Shown piece by piece: positions 26,789-36,738 of a stretch of 55,216 nucleotides of DNA. Position numbers and translations under genes: made by a program. The number at the start of each line of letters is the position of its first letter. Position 1 is the stretch's first letter. Location: the NCBI GenBank assembly GCA_022241785.1, contig JAKOMP010000034.1, forward strand, positions 1 to 55,216, given 5' to 3'. The DNA is from Cyanocohniella sp. LLY. GTDB lineage: Bacteria > Cyanobacteriota > Cyanobacteriia > Cyanobacteriales > Nostocaceae. The notes beneath the pieces were generated by a model. That model had not been told where the DNA came from. It worked only from the letters and a program-made list of their open reading frames with translations, and searched no databases.

Positions 26789-28396
26789 ATGAGCATGGAA
26801 TCTCCAGCAGACCGAGTTATTATCTTCGACACCACCTTAAGAGACGGCGAACAATCTCCAGGTGCTACCCTGAATGTAGAAGAGAAACTAGCGATCGCTC
26901 ATCAACTTGCTCTTTTAGGAGTAGATGTAATTGAAGCGGGTTTTGCTGTTGCGAGTCCTGGTGATTTTGCGGCGGTCAAAACCATTGCTGAACAAGTGGG
27001 GATGGTAGGTGGCCCCATTATTTGCAGCTTGGCTAGAGCTACACGCCAGGATATTCAAGCAGCAGCTGAAGCCTTGAAACCTGCGGCTCGTCCGAGAATC
27101 CACACAATGATTTCCACCTCAGATATTCACCTGCAATATCAGTTGAAAAAGTCCCGTAGCGAAGTGCTGGCCATCGCCTCAGAAATGGTTGCCTATGCTA
27201 AGTCGTTTGTGGATGATGTAGAATTTTCCCCAATGGATGCGAGCCGCACTGATCCAGAGTTTTTGTATCAGGTTTTAGAACAGGCTATCGCAGCTGGGGC
27301 AACAACAATTAATATTCCTGATACTGTGGGATACTGCACACCCAAAGAAATTGGCACTTTAATTGCCGGGATTCGCGCTCATGTTCCTAATATTGATCAA
27401 GTAATTCTTTCCATTCACACCCAAAACGATTTGGGTTTAGCCACAGCCAACGCGTTGACAGCCATTGAACATGGTGTGCGTCAGGTGGAATGTACTATTA
27501 ATGGCATTGGTGAACGTGCAGGAAATGCCGCATTAGAAGAGATTGTCATGGCCTTGCAGGTGCGTAAACCGTTTTTCAACCCTTACTTTGGTCGTGCGGT
27601 TGATGCTGATGCACCCTTGACTAACATTAAAACCCAGGAGATTTATAAAACCTCTTCCCTGGTTTCCCGGCTTACAGGAATGTTGATTCAGCCAAATAAG
27701 GCCATTGTCGGCGCCAATGCTTTCGCCCATGAGTCGGGAATCCATCAAGATGGCATTCTTAAACACCGCCAAACCTACGAAATTATGGAAGCTGGTTCTA
27801 TTGGTTTACCAGAAAATCGCATTGTTTTGGGTAAGCATTCCGGAAGAAATGCCTTTCGTACCAGACTCAAAGAATTGGGATTTGAACTGAACGAAGCCGA
27901 CTTAATTAAAGCCTTTAATCGGTTTAAAGAAGTTGCTGACAAGAAAAAAGAAATGTCCGATTGGGATTTAGAGGCGATTGTCCGTGATGAAATGCAGGTT
28001 CAAGTGGAAAGCGGCTATCAACTCGAACACGTCCAAGTAATTTGTGGTGATTGTACTTGTCCCACTGCAACCATTACCATTGTCACTCCCGATGGCAAAA
28101 TTCTGACAGATGCCAGTGTTGGCACAGGGCCAGTAGATGCAGTATATCAAGCCATTAATCGATTAGTGCAGATTCCTAATCAATTGATAGAGTTTTCTGT
28201 GCAATCTGTAACTGGCGGAATTGATGCCTTGGGAACCGTGACAATTCGTTTGGAGTACCAAGAGCGCATATTCTCTGGACAAGCATCTGATACAGATATT
28301 GTAGTAGCCGCAGCTTACGCCCATATTAACGCCGTGAATCGTCTATATCGTTATTTGCAACAGGTACAAACTTCACCATCATCCGTGGCTCATTGA
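26789..28396 (+). CDS. leuA: 2-isopropylmalate synthase
   Basis: The 535-residue enzyme catalyses the first committed step of leucine synthesis, joining acetyl-CoA and 2-oxoisovalerate. It has the HMGL-like TIM barrel with [16 protein letters not shown] (metal-binding Asp in the TTLRDGEQ motif), the metal-binding pair in [27 protein letters not shown] and [13 protein letters not shown]. The C-terminal allosteric LeuA dimer domain (about 395-525) holds [13 protein letters not shown]. The start codon is ATG at 26789; a second in-frame ATG follows at 26795. It is divergent from the GntR regulator. Confidence 0.96.
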   Translation: MSMESPADRVIIFDTTLRDGEQSPGATLNVEEKLAIAHQLALLGVDVIEAGFAVASPGDFAAVKTIAEQVGMVGGPIICSLARATRQDIQAAAEALKPAARPRIHTMISTSDIHLQYQLKKSRSEVLAIASEMVAYAKSFVDDVEFSPMDASRTDPEFLYQVLEQAIAAGATTINIPDTVGYCTPKEIGTLIAGIRAHVPNIDQVILSIHTQNDLGLATANALTAIEHGVRQVECTINGIGERAGNAALEEIVMALQVRKPFFNPYFGRAVDADAPLTNIKTQEIYKTSSLVSRLTGMLIQPNKAIVGANAFAHESGIHQDGILKHRQTYEIMEAGSIGLPENRIVLGKHSGRNAFRTRLKELGFELNEADLIKAFNRFKEVADKKKEMSDWDLEAIVRDEMQVQVESGYQLEHVQVICGDCTCPTATITIVTPDGKILTDASVGTGPVDAVYQAINRLVQIPNQLIEFSVQSVTGGIDALGTVTIRLEYQERIFSGQASDTDIVVAAAYAHINAVNRLYRYLQQVQTSPSSVAH

Positions 28397-28583
28397 TCAA
28401 ATAATTCTCACGCGCAACGCACACCACAAAGAGCGCAATTTTTCAGCCTTTTCTCCCTCATATCGTAGAATGTGAGCAAGCAATTTCACAACTATTGAAG
28501 AAAACAGCAGTTATGATAATCAATGCTGATCATAGTCAAAAAGCTTGTATATTAGCACAGGAAACAATATAGGGGAATAAAAT

Positions 28584-29915
28584 ATGCTGGAATTATTAGG
28601 TTCAGGATTAGTTTCTCTTTGGTTGGAAATGGCTGGAGTCCAAATCAAGCCAGCAGATGCCTTAGAGAACCTGACTTTGTACAATAGCCCTGGTTTAGTT
28701 CTCGCTCCTGATCCCAATCCAGCTGGGTCTACTACAGTACAACAATATTTAAAGGAACTGATTGCCACAAAATTGGTACCAGAAAATTTAACCGAGAGTC
28801 AGGGTATTTGGATGCAGTCGGGGCCGATGCTGATGGCGAATCATCAGGGGACTATTCCTCTACCTGCGGCTTCTTTAACTAAGATTGCTACTTCACTTGT
28901 TGCTTTGCAAACTTGGGGACCAGACCACCAATTTGAAACTTTGGTCAGCGCTACAGGGCCAATAGTTAACGGCGTATTGCAGGGTGATTTGGTGATTACA
29001 GGTGGTGGTGATCCCATGTTTGTTTGGGAAGATGCGATCGCTCTGGGTAATACTCTCAATAAAATGGGTATCAAGCAGGTCACAGGCAATTTGTTAGTGA
29101 CCAATAATTTCGCCATGAATTTTGAACTTTATCCAATGGTATCTGGTCAAATGCTCAAGCAAGCAATGAACCACACCACTTGGACGCGTCCGGCGAATTA
29201 TATCTATTCCATCATGCCCAAGGGTACGCCCAAGCCCCAAGTTGTGATTGCGGGTAACGTGAAATTAGTAACCCAACCCAATCCCCAAGAAACTTTATTG
29301 TTGCGTCGTCGTTCTTTACCCATGCAACAATTGATTAAAGAAATGAACGTCTTCAGTAATAACTCAATGGCAGAGATGCTGGCAGAATCAGTAGGAGGCG
29401 CAGCAGTCATGCGATTAAAGGCCGCTCAACTTGCTGGAGTACCGGAGGCAGAAATTCAGTTAATTAATGGTTCCGGACTGGGGGTAGACAATCGCATTTC
29501 TCCAAGAGCTGCTTGCGCCATGTTGATGGCAATTCAACGAGAAGCTGCTGCTTATAAAATCAACGTCGCGGACTTGTTTCCTACCGCTGGCTTTGATCGT
29601 CGGGGAACAATGCAAGCAAGAAAAATGCCTTATGCCACTGTGATGAAAACTGGTACTCTGCGTGAAGTTAGTGCTTTAGCCGGAGTGATCCCCACACGCG
29701 ATCGCGGTTTGGTTTGGTTTGCTATTATTAACCGTGGCCCCCAAATCCCAGCTTTCCGTACTAGTCAAGATAAGCTATTACAAAATCTGGTACAACAGTT
29801 AGAAGTAGCTCCCAATCTTCCCCCATCCATTACTCCCAACTCTCCTAAATATTTCTCACCTGAATTGGGTGCAGCTAATCGTAATGAAATTTTGTTAGGT
29901 TCTCAGAAATTATAA
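28584..29915 (+). CDS. D-alanyl-D-alanine carboxypeptidase/endopeptidase (PBP4, S13 family)
   Basis: The 443-residue protein has the three penicillin-binding motifs in the S13 order: S97-L-T-K100 in PAASLTKIATS, the S-x-N motif in FSNNSMAEML, and KTG in VMKTGTLREVSALAG. The family trims peptidoglycan cross-links in the periplasm. The N-terminus, MLELLGSGLVSLWLEMAG, is only weakly hydrophobic, so the export signal is not obvious. A GNAT gene follows after 16 bases and is probably cotranscribed. Confidence 0.88.
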   Translation: MLELLGSGLVSLWLEMAGVQIKPADALENLTLYNSPGLVLAPDPNPAGSTTVQQYLKELIATKLVPENLTESQGIWMQSGPMLMANHQGTIPLPAASLTKIATSLVALQTWGPDHQFETLVSATGPIVNGVLQGDLVITGGGDPMFVWEDAIALGNTLNKMGIKQVTGNLLVTNNFAMNFELYPMVSGQMLKQAMNHTTWTRPANYIYSIMPKGTPKPQVVIAGNVKLVTQPNPQETLLLRRRSLPMQQLIKEMNVFSNNSMAEMLAESVGGAAVMRLKAAQLAGVPEAEIQLINGSGLGVDNRISPRAACAMLMAIQREAAAYKINVADLFPTAGFDRRGTMQARKMPYATVMKTGTLREVSALAGVIPTRDRGLVWFAIINRGPQIPAFRTSQDKLLQNLVQQLEVAPNLPPSITPNSPKYFSPELGAANRNEILLGSQKL

Positions 29916-29931
29916 TTGTCTCCTAGGGAAC

Positions 29932-30462
29932 ATGGGCAAAGCTCCGGTGAGTTTACATCTAGAGAAAGTCACACCAGACCACGTTGAACTACTGTATGCT
30001 CATCTGAGTGACCCAATTTTATATGAATATCTAGAAGATGAAATCCCGACTCTTGATGAAATAAAGCACCAGTTCAAATTTGCTGCACTGGAAAAATCGC
30101 CAGATAACGATAGTATGATTTGGCTAAAGTGGGTGGCAATACTACCACCACACCAGTATGTGGGAGTAGTCGAGATAGGTATTTTCGCTGACGGATACGC
30201 AGAAATAGGCTTTATGACTTTTGCCAACTTCCAGAAACAGGGATATGCGCCGATTTACTGCTCAAACGCCATCGCCCAAGCAAAAGAACGCTTTAACTTG
30301 ACTGCGCTGCACGCTTCAGTGAATGAGCAAAACTATGCCTCGCGTCAGGTGCTGGAGAGGCTTGGTTTTAAGTTATACAATATTAATAAAAACGCAGAGT
30401 TCGTCAAGGATAAACTTTCCGATGAACTCATTTACCATTTGACCTTTTCCCATTGCGACTGA
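29932..30462 (+). CDS. GNAT-family N-acetyltransferase (RimJ/RimL-like)
   Basis: The 176-residue protein has the GNAT fold seen in RimJ/RimL-type enzymes: VGVVEIGIFADGYAEIGFM strands, the acetyl-CoA-binding turn in FQKQGYAPIYCSNAI (a divergent Q/R-x-x-G-x-G/A), and the closing ASVNEQNYASRQVLERLGF. Substrate unknown. It starts 16 bases after the carboxypeptidase, so it is likely the second gene of that operon. Confidence 0.82.
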   Translation: MGKAPVSLHLEKVTPDHVELLYAHLSDPILYEYLEDEIPTLDEIKHQFKFAALEKSPDNDSMIWLKWVAILPPHQYVGVVEIGIFADGYAEIGFMTFANFQKQGYAPIYCSNAIAQAKERFNLTALHASVNEQNYASRQVLERLGFKLYNINKNAEFVKDKLSDELIYHLTFSHCD

Positions 30463-30528
30463 GAAACTGGAGTTGCGTAGAACAGACGGCCTCAAACTTG
30501 AAAATTAGGTTAATTTAGAATTTTGTTT

Positions 30529-31788
30529 TTAATTCCTAATCAACGCATTTTGAGGAATAATTTCCGTCACGACCCTATTACCAGATTTGCCACCTCTGAC
30601 AACAATATTTTCTGTTTCCAGATTACCAACTGCTGTGTCACCTGTAAAATTTAATGGCGGGTCAATTTGACGATAAACAATATTGCCTTGGGCTTCTAAT
30701 AATTTCTTATCTAAATACCAAGTTAGTTGATTAGATTGGAGGGTTTGCTGACGTTGCCCTGTGGCGTTAACATTACCCCTTAAATTCACGATTTGTTGGG
30801 GTATTTTCATTTCGCCTTGGTTGGCGGTGACAGTAACATTTTCAGCCTGCTGAACAACACGCACAGGCGAATTTGTGGTGACTTTTTCTGCGTTCATGTC
30901 CCAGGTCATGACGTCACTGGTGATTTGTGTTGGGGGGGCTGCTATATCTAATTGACCATTTTTTTTGATTGTGGCAATTTTAGTTTTTAAGTTGACTTCG
31001 GCTGCGTCTCCCCGTCCCCGGTCGGTAATTTGATTGTTATTGTAGCGGTCTATTTGGATGGGGCGATCGCCGATTAATTTTTCTTCTTGAATTTGCCAAA
31101 TTAAATGCTCAGTTCGTAGTTGCATTTGGGGATCAGCAGAAGTTGCTACTACCCCACCAGAAAATTCCATGCGCTGTTCACGAGTTTTGACTCGTGCTTC
31201 TTGCGCTACTGCTTGTAGTTGTTTATGAGTCCCGTTTAATTGATTACGGACAATCAATAAATCTTCTTCGGGGCGCCACTCTAATTCGTTACCCCGCAAT
31301 ACAATACCATTGCTCGGATCTGTAGCGACTATATTACCTTGCAGAAATAACTGTTTGCCATCTTGTTTAATTTCTGCTTGTGACGCTTTTATTTGGTAAA
31401 TAGCTTTGCCATCTTGATATAGTTCACCATAAGGATTCTCCGCCTGACCAATTTGTTTTTCTTGAGTGTATGTAGCCTTTTTAGACTGCACTCTCCAAAG
31501 CGGTCGCCCTACTTCGTCTGCTTGTTCTAAGGTGACATCAAAAAAAGTTAAATTACTTTCTTGGGGAGATGAACCAGCATCATTTGATTGAGAAACTGTG
31601 GGAGTAGATCTCCCACAAGCAACTAACCCAGTTATTAACAGAAAAATTAAAGGCAGGTAATACCAATTTGCTTTCAGTTTTAAGGAATTAAAAGATAACA
31701 ATGAACAGAACTGAGGAGGACTTTGTTTGATCCCACTTGGTTTTGTCTCATTTTCTCTTAACTTCTTCCTGCCTTTTTGATAATTCAT
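30529..31788 (-). CDS. lptC: LptC-like lipopolysaccharide export lipoprotein
   Basis: The 419-residue protein has a hydrophobic segment ending in a lipobox, L-V-A-C58, and then two stretches of the LptC/OstA beta-jellyroll (about 80-200 and 270-410), with SQAEIKQDGKQLFLQGNIVA and NQGEMKIPQQIVNLRGNVNA. Long cyanobacterial LptC proteins contain such extended jellyrolls and bridge inner-membrane LptBFG to the outer membrane. The ATG overlaps the stop codon of the upstream LabA-type gene as TAATG, indicating translational coupling. About 40 residues precede the hydrophobic segment, so a later start is possible. Confidence 0.85.
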   Translation of the reverse strand: MNYQKGRKKLRENETKPSGIKQSPPQFCSLLSFNSLKLKANWYYLPLIFLLITGLVACGRSTPTVSQSNDAGSSPQESNLTFFDVTLEQADEVGRPLWRVQSKKATYTQEKQIGQAENPYGELYQDGKAIYQIKASQAEIKQDGKQLFLQGNIVATDPSNGIVLRGNELEWRPEEDLLIVRNQLNGTHKQLQAVAQEARVKTREQRMEFSGGVVATSADPQMQLRTEHLIWQIQEEKLIGDRPIQIDRYNNNQITDRGRGDAAEVNLKTKIATIKKNGQLDIAAPPTQITSDVMTWDMNAEKVTTNSPVRVVQQAENVTVTANQGEMKIPQQIVNLRGNVNATGQRQQTLQSNQLTWYLDKKLLEAQGNIVYRQIDPPLNFTGDTAVGNLETENIVVRGGKSGNRVVTEIIPQNALIRN

Positions 31789-32426
31789 TAATCTCGGATT
31801 TCTAATTGTTCATCAGTTTCTCTGGGATCATCCAAAAAACCCATACTGGATAGCGGTCTATATGGATAGCTTTGGCGGGGGGTTTTTTGAATATCTTCTT
31901 TGATGGCTTCTAAATCAATATAGCGATCGCTAACATTAATTAAGCTGTCGCTAGTCATGGAACGCAAACTCACTACCTCTACTCGCACACCGCGATAGCT
32001 GACGGAATTGACAGCATATGCCAAATCTCCATCACCACTGACCAAAACTGCGGTATCATAAGAGTCTACTAAAGCCATCATATCTACGGCTATTTCGACA
32101 TCGAGGTTGGCTTTTTTGGAACCATCAGGTAACTGCACTAGATCTTTGGCAATTACTCGATAGCCATTACGCCGCATCCACAACAGAAAACCTTGTTGCT
32201 TTTCGTTGGTTCTGTCTACTCCAGTGTAAAAGAAAGCCCGCAGTAGCCTAGAACCACCAGTCAGCCTACAAAGTAGCTTGGTGTAGTCAATCTCTATTCC
32301 TAGTTGCAGAGCAGCATAAAATAGATTTGAACCATCAATGAATATGGCTACACGACCCCGATTCTCTAAAACTTGTTCCGGCGTAAATATCGAATCGCTT
32401 TCCAAATTATTCAACATTGTTGTCAT
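31788..32426 (-). CDS. LabA/DUF88-type NYN-domain protein
   Basis: The 212-residue protein has an NYN (PIN-like) nuclease-type domain, with FIDGSNLFYAA (first acidic residue near 32), KKANLDVEIAVDM and VLVSGDGDLAYAVN, and a SLRSMTSDSLINVSDRYIDL end. This family includes LabA, which affects circadian gene expression in Synechococcus; the exact orthology is not certain. It forms a one-base stop/start overlap with lptC. The C-terminal 30 residues are variable and polar. Confidence 0.85.
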   Translation of the reverse strand: MTTMLNNLESDSIFTPEQVLENRGRVAIFIDGSNLFYAALQLGIEIDYTKLLCRLTGGSRLLRAFFYTGVDRTNEKQQGFLLWMRRNGYRVIAKDLVQLPDGSKKANLDVEIAVDMMALVDSYDTAVLVSGDGDLAYAVNSVSYRGVRVEVVSLRSMTSDSLINVSDRYIDLEAIKEDIQKTPRQSYPYRPLSSMGFLDDPRETDEQLEIRD

Positions 32427-32573
32427 ACCTCATTTTTATTCTTGTTATTTTTGATACAGATTTCCAAATTTACAGGCAATTTAGAACGGCTTATGATAGT
32501 GTTTCGGGGCTAATAGGTACTAGACCCCGATAAATTTTTTGAGAAAATAGAAATTGATGGGAAATAAAAAGAA

Positions 32574-34172
32574 CTAATTGCTTTTTGGGGTTTCTATACG
32601 CTTAAAAACAGGTTGGGGTGTACCCAACGATTGTTGGTTGGTTAGTACTCCCCATTGTGCATGAGCGGCAAAAGGGGCAACCATTACAGTTTTTATTTGA
32701 TCATTAAAGTCGATTTCCCAGCCCAGCTGCTGATAAATGGCGCTACTGATATTGGGAATCACTGGGGACAGAAGATAAGCTGCTAGTCTAACAGATTCTA
32801 GAACTGCGTACAGTACTTTTTCTACTTCCTGCTGCTGTCCTTGTTTATATAGTGTCCAAGGTGCTTGGTCATCAATAAACTTATTGCTGGCCCGTACCAG
32901 CAACAGAACCACTTCGCAGGCTTCATTGAAAGCTAGCTTCTCATATGCTTGTTTTACCTGTTCTCCAAGACTTGAACCAATGGCTTTTAAGGGATTTTCA
33001 TCATTAGTGGCTTCATTGGCAATTGGCAATCCGTCAGCACAGTATTTCTTCACCATGTTTAAGGTGCGGTTTAGCAAATTACCTAAGTCATTAGCCAAAT
33101 CTGCATTCAAAACATTAATGAACCTAACTTCATTAAAATCGCCATCTTTGCCAAACTCGATTTCCTTAAGGAAGTAATAACGAACGGCATCACTACCATA
33201 GCGCTCTACTAGGGTTATGGGATCGAGGGTGTTACCCAGTGATTTACCCATTTTTTGACCATCTTTAGTCAAAAAGCCATGCACAAATAACCTTTCTGGT
33301 AAGGGTAAACCAGCTGAAAATAACATTGCTGGCCAGGAAATTGCATGGAAGCGGAGGATATCTTTACCAATCAGATGTAAGTTGATGGGCCACCAAGTTG
33401 CTAGCGCATTGGCTAAAGTCGCCTCAGAATCCGGTTCTAGTAATGCTGTTACGTACCCAAGCAGTGCATCAAACCATACATAAAGAGTATGTTGGGGATC
33501 AACTGGTACGGGAAAACCCCACTCTAAATTCACCCGCGAAATCGAAAAATCTTGTAACCCTTGCCCAATAAAGCTGAGAACTTCATTACGCCTACTTTCT
33601 GGCTGAATAAAATCTGGTTGAGATTTGTATAACTCTTCTAGTTGAGTTTGATATTTCGACAGCCGAAAGAAGTAGTTTTTTTCGTCTCGCCACTCCACTT
33701 CCTTGTTAATATGAATAGGGCAGCGATTTCCCTCTAGTAGTTCTCGTTCTTCTTTAAATTCTTCACAGGAGACGCAGTACCATCCTTGCTGTTGTCCCAT
33801 GTAGATATCACCAGCGTCCCATAATCTCTGGAAAAATTCTTTGACGATGACTGCATGTCGAGAAGCTGTAGTCCGACTAAAGCGATCGTACTGAATATTT
33901 AATAGCTTCCATAAGCTGATAAAGCTGGGTACAATTTCATCGCAAAACTCTTGGGGTGCTTTTCCTAAACTTTCTGCTGAACGTTGAATCTTTTGTCCGT
34001 GTTCATCTGTACCTGTAATTAGCAGTACCTGATGTCCTAACAACCTCTGAAACCTCGCCACCACGTCCGCAGCTATTGTCGTATAAGCACTACCAACGTG
34101 AGGCACATCGTTTACGTAATATAACGGTGTTGTCAGAGAAAAGGTCTTTTCCGTTTTATCCACTAGATTCAT
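32574..34172 (-). CDS. metG: Methionine-tRNA ligase
   Basis: The 532-residue class I synthetase shows the HIGH-type motif as H25-V-G-S, TGTDEHGQKIQ, a single zinc-type knuckle C133-x-x-C136 ... C151-x-x-H154, the WFDALLGYV segment and a KMSKS-type loop as K307-M-G-K-S311. The C-terminal half is the anticodon-binding helix bundle. It lacks a C-terminal tRNA-binding (EMAP-like) domain, as in other short bacterial forms. It charges tRNA(Met) and initiator tRNA. Confidence 0.96.
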   Translation of the reverse strand: MNLVDKTEKTFSLTTPLYYVNDVPHVGSAYTTIAADVVARFQRLLGHQVLLITGTDEHGQKIQRSAESLGKAPQEFCDEIVPSFISLWKLLNIQYDRFSRTTASRHAVIVKEFFQRLWDAGDIYMGQQQGWYCVSCEEFKEERELLEGNRCPIHINKEVEWRDEKNYFFRLSKYQTQLEELYKSQPDFIQPESRRNEVLSFIGQGLQDFSISRVNLEWGFPVPVDPQHTLYVWFDALLGYVTALLEPDSEATLANALATWWPINLHLIGKDILRFHAISWPAMLFSAGLPLPERLFVHGFLTKDGQKMGKSLGNTLDPITLVERYGSDAVRYYFLKEIEFGKDGDFNEVRFINVLNADLANDLGNLLNRTLNMVKKYCADGLPIANEATNDENPLKAIGSSLGEQVKQAYEKLAFNEACEVVLLLVRASNKFIDDQAPWTLYKQGQQQEVEKVLYAVLESVRLAAYLLSPVIPNISSAIYQQLGWEIDFNDQIKTVMVAPFAAHAQWGVLTNQQSLGTPQPVFKRIETPKSN

Positions 34173-34550
34173 ACAGAATAAAAAATCAAATTATAAAAAC
34201 GTTTTCTATCTTACTTTTATTAGCAAAACCAAGCAATTATATAATAATATTCCCGGTTTTTTCAAATTACAGTTTAATATTAGCAAATTTCTCTGGATAA
34301 TAATTCTTTTAGGATGTCTATAAAAGGCGATATTTTTTCCTCACAAGACAAAAATAGCCATTAGTCATTTTTTCTAATGATTGTTATTACATTAATTGTG
34401 ATAGAGAATACATAAATCAAAAAGCCTCAAACTAAGGTGTATTTGTGGCTAAAGCATTTCTACCTTAAGAAGGTCATGGTATTAATAAAGAAATGTAAAA
34501 ATTAAGTCAAGATACACAGCTATTTTTGTGGAAAAATATATTCATTAGGT
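34173..34550. other. 378-base gap between metG and an acyltransferase gene
   Basis: The gap is AT-rich and holds the divergent promoters of metG (minus) and the acyltransferase gene (plus). A piece of the dispersed ATTAGTCAT repeat lies near 34362. No gene or strong secondary structure is seen. Confidence 0.4.
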
Positions 34551-35276
34551 ATGATTCTGACTAGTCCTCTAGATATTTCCCGCTATTTTTTAGCAGCTTG
34601 TTCAACTCAAATGTTCCGCTATTACGAGGATCGCATTCCCCAAGATACTAGTATTTTGGTTGTGAGCAATCATCGCAGCTTTATGGATGCACTGGTTTTA
34701 ATGGCGGCGCTATCGAGTCCGATTCGCTTTGCTTGCCATCACTACATGGGACAAGTGCCGGTCATGCGAGAAATTGTCACGGGACAATTGGGATGTTTTC
34801 CTTTAGAGAAAACTCAAAACCGCCAACAAAGCTTTTTTGAGCAGTCACAATTACTATTGCAGTCCCAGCAGATGGTAGGAGTGTTTCCGGAAGGAACTAC
34901 ACCAATGGTAAAATTTACCCAGCCAGATGAGGTAGGTACATTTCAACGAGGATTTGCCCATTTAGCTTTGCGCGCCTCTGTGAAAAACTTGGCAGTTTTG
35001 CCAGTCGCCATAGCTTCTCTAGAAGAAGTGAATACTAATGGTTTTCCACTGCGACTGTTAAGTTTATTTGACCCCTCAGAACCTTTATTCAATCAACCTG
35101 GTTGGCATCCCTTGGTGATATATCGTCGGGTAGCTGTGTTAGTTGGTCGCCCTTATTGGATAACACCACAACATCAACAGAAATATCACGGCAAATTAGC
35201 GAAAAATGTTGCGGCTGAACTAACTAAACATTGTTACGACGAAATTGCTAGTTTACTGCTTGAAGGTTGTTATTAA
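34551..35276 (+). CDS. 1-acyl-glycerol-3-phosphate acyltransferase-like protein (PlsC family)
   Basis: The 241-residue protein has the acyltransferase motif H-x4-D as SNHRSFMD (H41-D46) and the FPEGTTP motif near residue 120. It has no long transmembrane segment. Known relatives transfer acyl chains to lysophosphatidic acid or other lipids at the inner membrane. It differs from the second PlsC-like gene at 43218, so the cell has at least two such enzymes; which one is the main phosphatidate synthase is not decided here. Confidence 0.83.
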   Translation: MILTSPLDISRYFLAACSTQMFRYYEDRIPQDTSILVVSNHRSFMDALVLMAALSSPIRFACHHYMGQVPVMREIVTGQLGCFPLEKTQNRQQSFFEQSQLLLQSQQMVGVFPEGTTPMVKFTQPDEVGTFQRGFAHLALRASVKNLAVLPVAIASLEEVNTNGFPLRLLSLFDPSEPLFNQPGWHPLVIYRRVAVLVGRPYWITPQHQQKYHGKLAKNVAAELTKHCYDEIASLLLEGCY

Positions 35277-35467
35277 ATAATTGGATATTGTTTAAATGCC
35301 AACTACACTAGCTGTAAAGGGTAAATATAAGCTGTTGTGTTGATCAACGAAATCTTGATGAAAATGAAAAATAAAATATTTTTTTAACAAGTGAGTGTTA
35401 TTAGCTGTGTTCGTCTTGACCCCCGGACAAACTAAATTAGTGTATTGGTTGATATCACTAGAGCTAT

Positions 35468-35609
35468 GTTACGCCGTGTGCGACTTTCTCTCAGACCTAA
35501 CCCCCAACCCCTTCCCTACAAGGGAATGGGAGCAAGAATCAAAGCCTCTCGACCTTTCGGGAAGAGGAATGGAAGCGGGGTTTCAAGAAGAAGTCGCACA
35601 TCGCGTTAT
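35468..35609. repeat. MITE-like element with 19-base inverted ends (TGCGACTT type)
   Basis: The left end, GTTACGCCGTGTGCGACTT (35468-35486), and the right end, AAGTCGCACATCGCGTTAT (35591-35609), are inverted with 15 of 19 matches. Between them is a CCTAACCCCCAACCCC...AAGGGAATGGG piece common in cyanobacterial gene gaps. The rest of the stretch 35277-35779 shows no convincing gene. Confidence 0.5.
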
Positions 35610-35779
35610 GTTGAACTCTTTTAGTGATGTTTGACGTGGCTTTTAGCACTCAGGTTCTGATTTTATCAGGATTTTGATAGCAATGTAGCGATTAAGCCAT
35701 TATGCGCCCCCTGTTGCCAAACATGGGATCTTCCTACAAGCGACTTTATAAAACCAGGAAACTGAATTTAAATTTAACA

Positions 35780-36601
35780 ATGTCACAAGTTGAGCTAAAT
35801 CCGTGTTTTCTTACTCCCAACCGAGTAAAACCAGATTATCCACTGTTTGTGTATCTACCAGGCTTGGATGGAACTGGTCAAATGTTGCGATCGCAAACTG
35901 CCGGCTTAGAACTTGGTTTTGATGTCCGCTGTTTAGCGATCCCCAGGCAAGACCTCACTACCTGGGATGTGTTAACTAACAATGTTTTGGACTTGATTCA
36001 TGCCGAATTAGAAAAAAGCTCCCAAAGACCAGTCTACTTGTGTGGTGAGTCATTTGGAGGTTGTTTGGCGATGAAAGTAGCTACCAAAGCACCACAGTTG
36101 TTTAAGAGGATTATTCTCATTAATCCAGCTTCTGCCTTTCATCTCCGTCCTGGGTTGGTTTGGACATCGCAACTGACTTACTTTGTGCCGGAATGCCTAT
36201 ATGAAATTGGCGCTTTGGGGTTATTACCCTTTCTGGCATCCTTAGCACGCATTCCCCGGAACATTCGCTATGAACTGCTAAAAACCATGCGTTCTGTACC
36301 CCCAGCCACTGTTACCTGGAGGTTATCACTGTTAAAGGAATTTTATGTGGGTGAAGAACAGTTACGTCGATTGGCTCAATCAGTTTTGCTGATTGCTGGT
36401 GCAAGCGATCGCCTCTTACCTTCTGTAAATGAAGCTAGACGTTTAGTGAATATTTTACCCAACGCCAAGGTAGTGGTGCTACCCGATTGTGGCCATGCCT
36501 GCTTATTAGAAAAAGATATTAATCTCTATACAATCTTACGGGAGCATCAGTTTTTAGAAAGTCAAATGCCAGCAGTTAAGGAGTTGGAGACGAGGGGATG
36601 A
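35780..36601 (+). CDS. Alpha/beta hydrolase
   Basis: The 273-residue protein (from the ATG at 35780, MSQVELNP) has the alpha/beta hydrolase core: LPGLDGTG (oxyanion region), the nucleophile elbow GESFGG, AGASDRLLP for the acid and DCGHACLLE for the histidine. Substrate unknown. In-frame codons back to 35702 (another ATG) would add 26 residues of no recognisable structure, so the later start is preferred. Confidence 0.8.
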   Translation: MSQVELNPCFLTPNRVKPDYPLFVYLPGLDGTGQMLRSQTAGLELGFDVRCLAIPRQDLTTWDVLTNNVLDLIHAELEKSSQRPVYLCGESFGGCLAMKVATKAPQLFKRIILINPASAFHLRPGLVWTSQLTYFVPECLYEIGALGLLPFLASLARIPRNIRYELLKTMRSVPPATVTWRLSLLKEFYVGEEQLRRLAQSVLLIAGASDRLLPSVNEARRLVNILPNAKVVVLPDCGHACLLEKDINLYTILREHQFLESQMPAVKELETRG

Positions 36602-36738
36602 AGGAGCAGGGGAACAGGGGGTAGGGGGAAATAAGGGAAAAAGATTCTAAATCTACCCACCATTTTAATAATTTGCCCTTTTTGGAAGATGTGAAGCTAC
36701 CCTCATTTTCGCTAAAACCTAAAGTATAGGTTTTTAAG

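Noticed and set aside
26506-26934. 142-codon plus-strand ORF across the gntR start and leuA
   Set aside because: It is antisense to gntR and out of frame with leuA, and it would cover the operators; no ribosome site is seen.
28520-28768. Minus-strand ORF opposite the carboxypeptidase start
   Set aside because: It is an antisense shadow of coding sequence without a ribosome site.
35395-35634. 79-codon plus-strand ORF
   Set aside because: It runs through the repeat at 35468-35609, and its residues (TPNPFPTREWEQ and so on) are a translated repeat, not a conserved protein.
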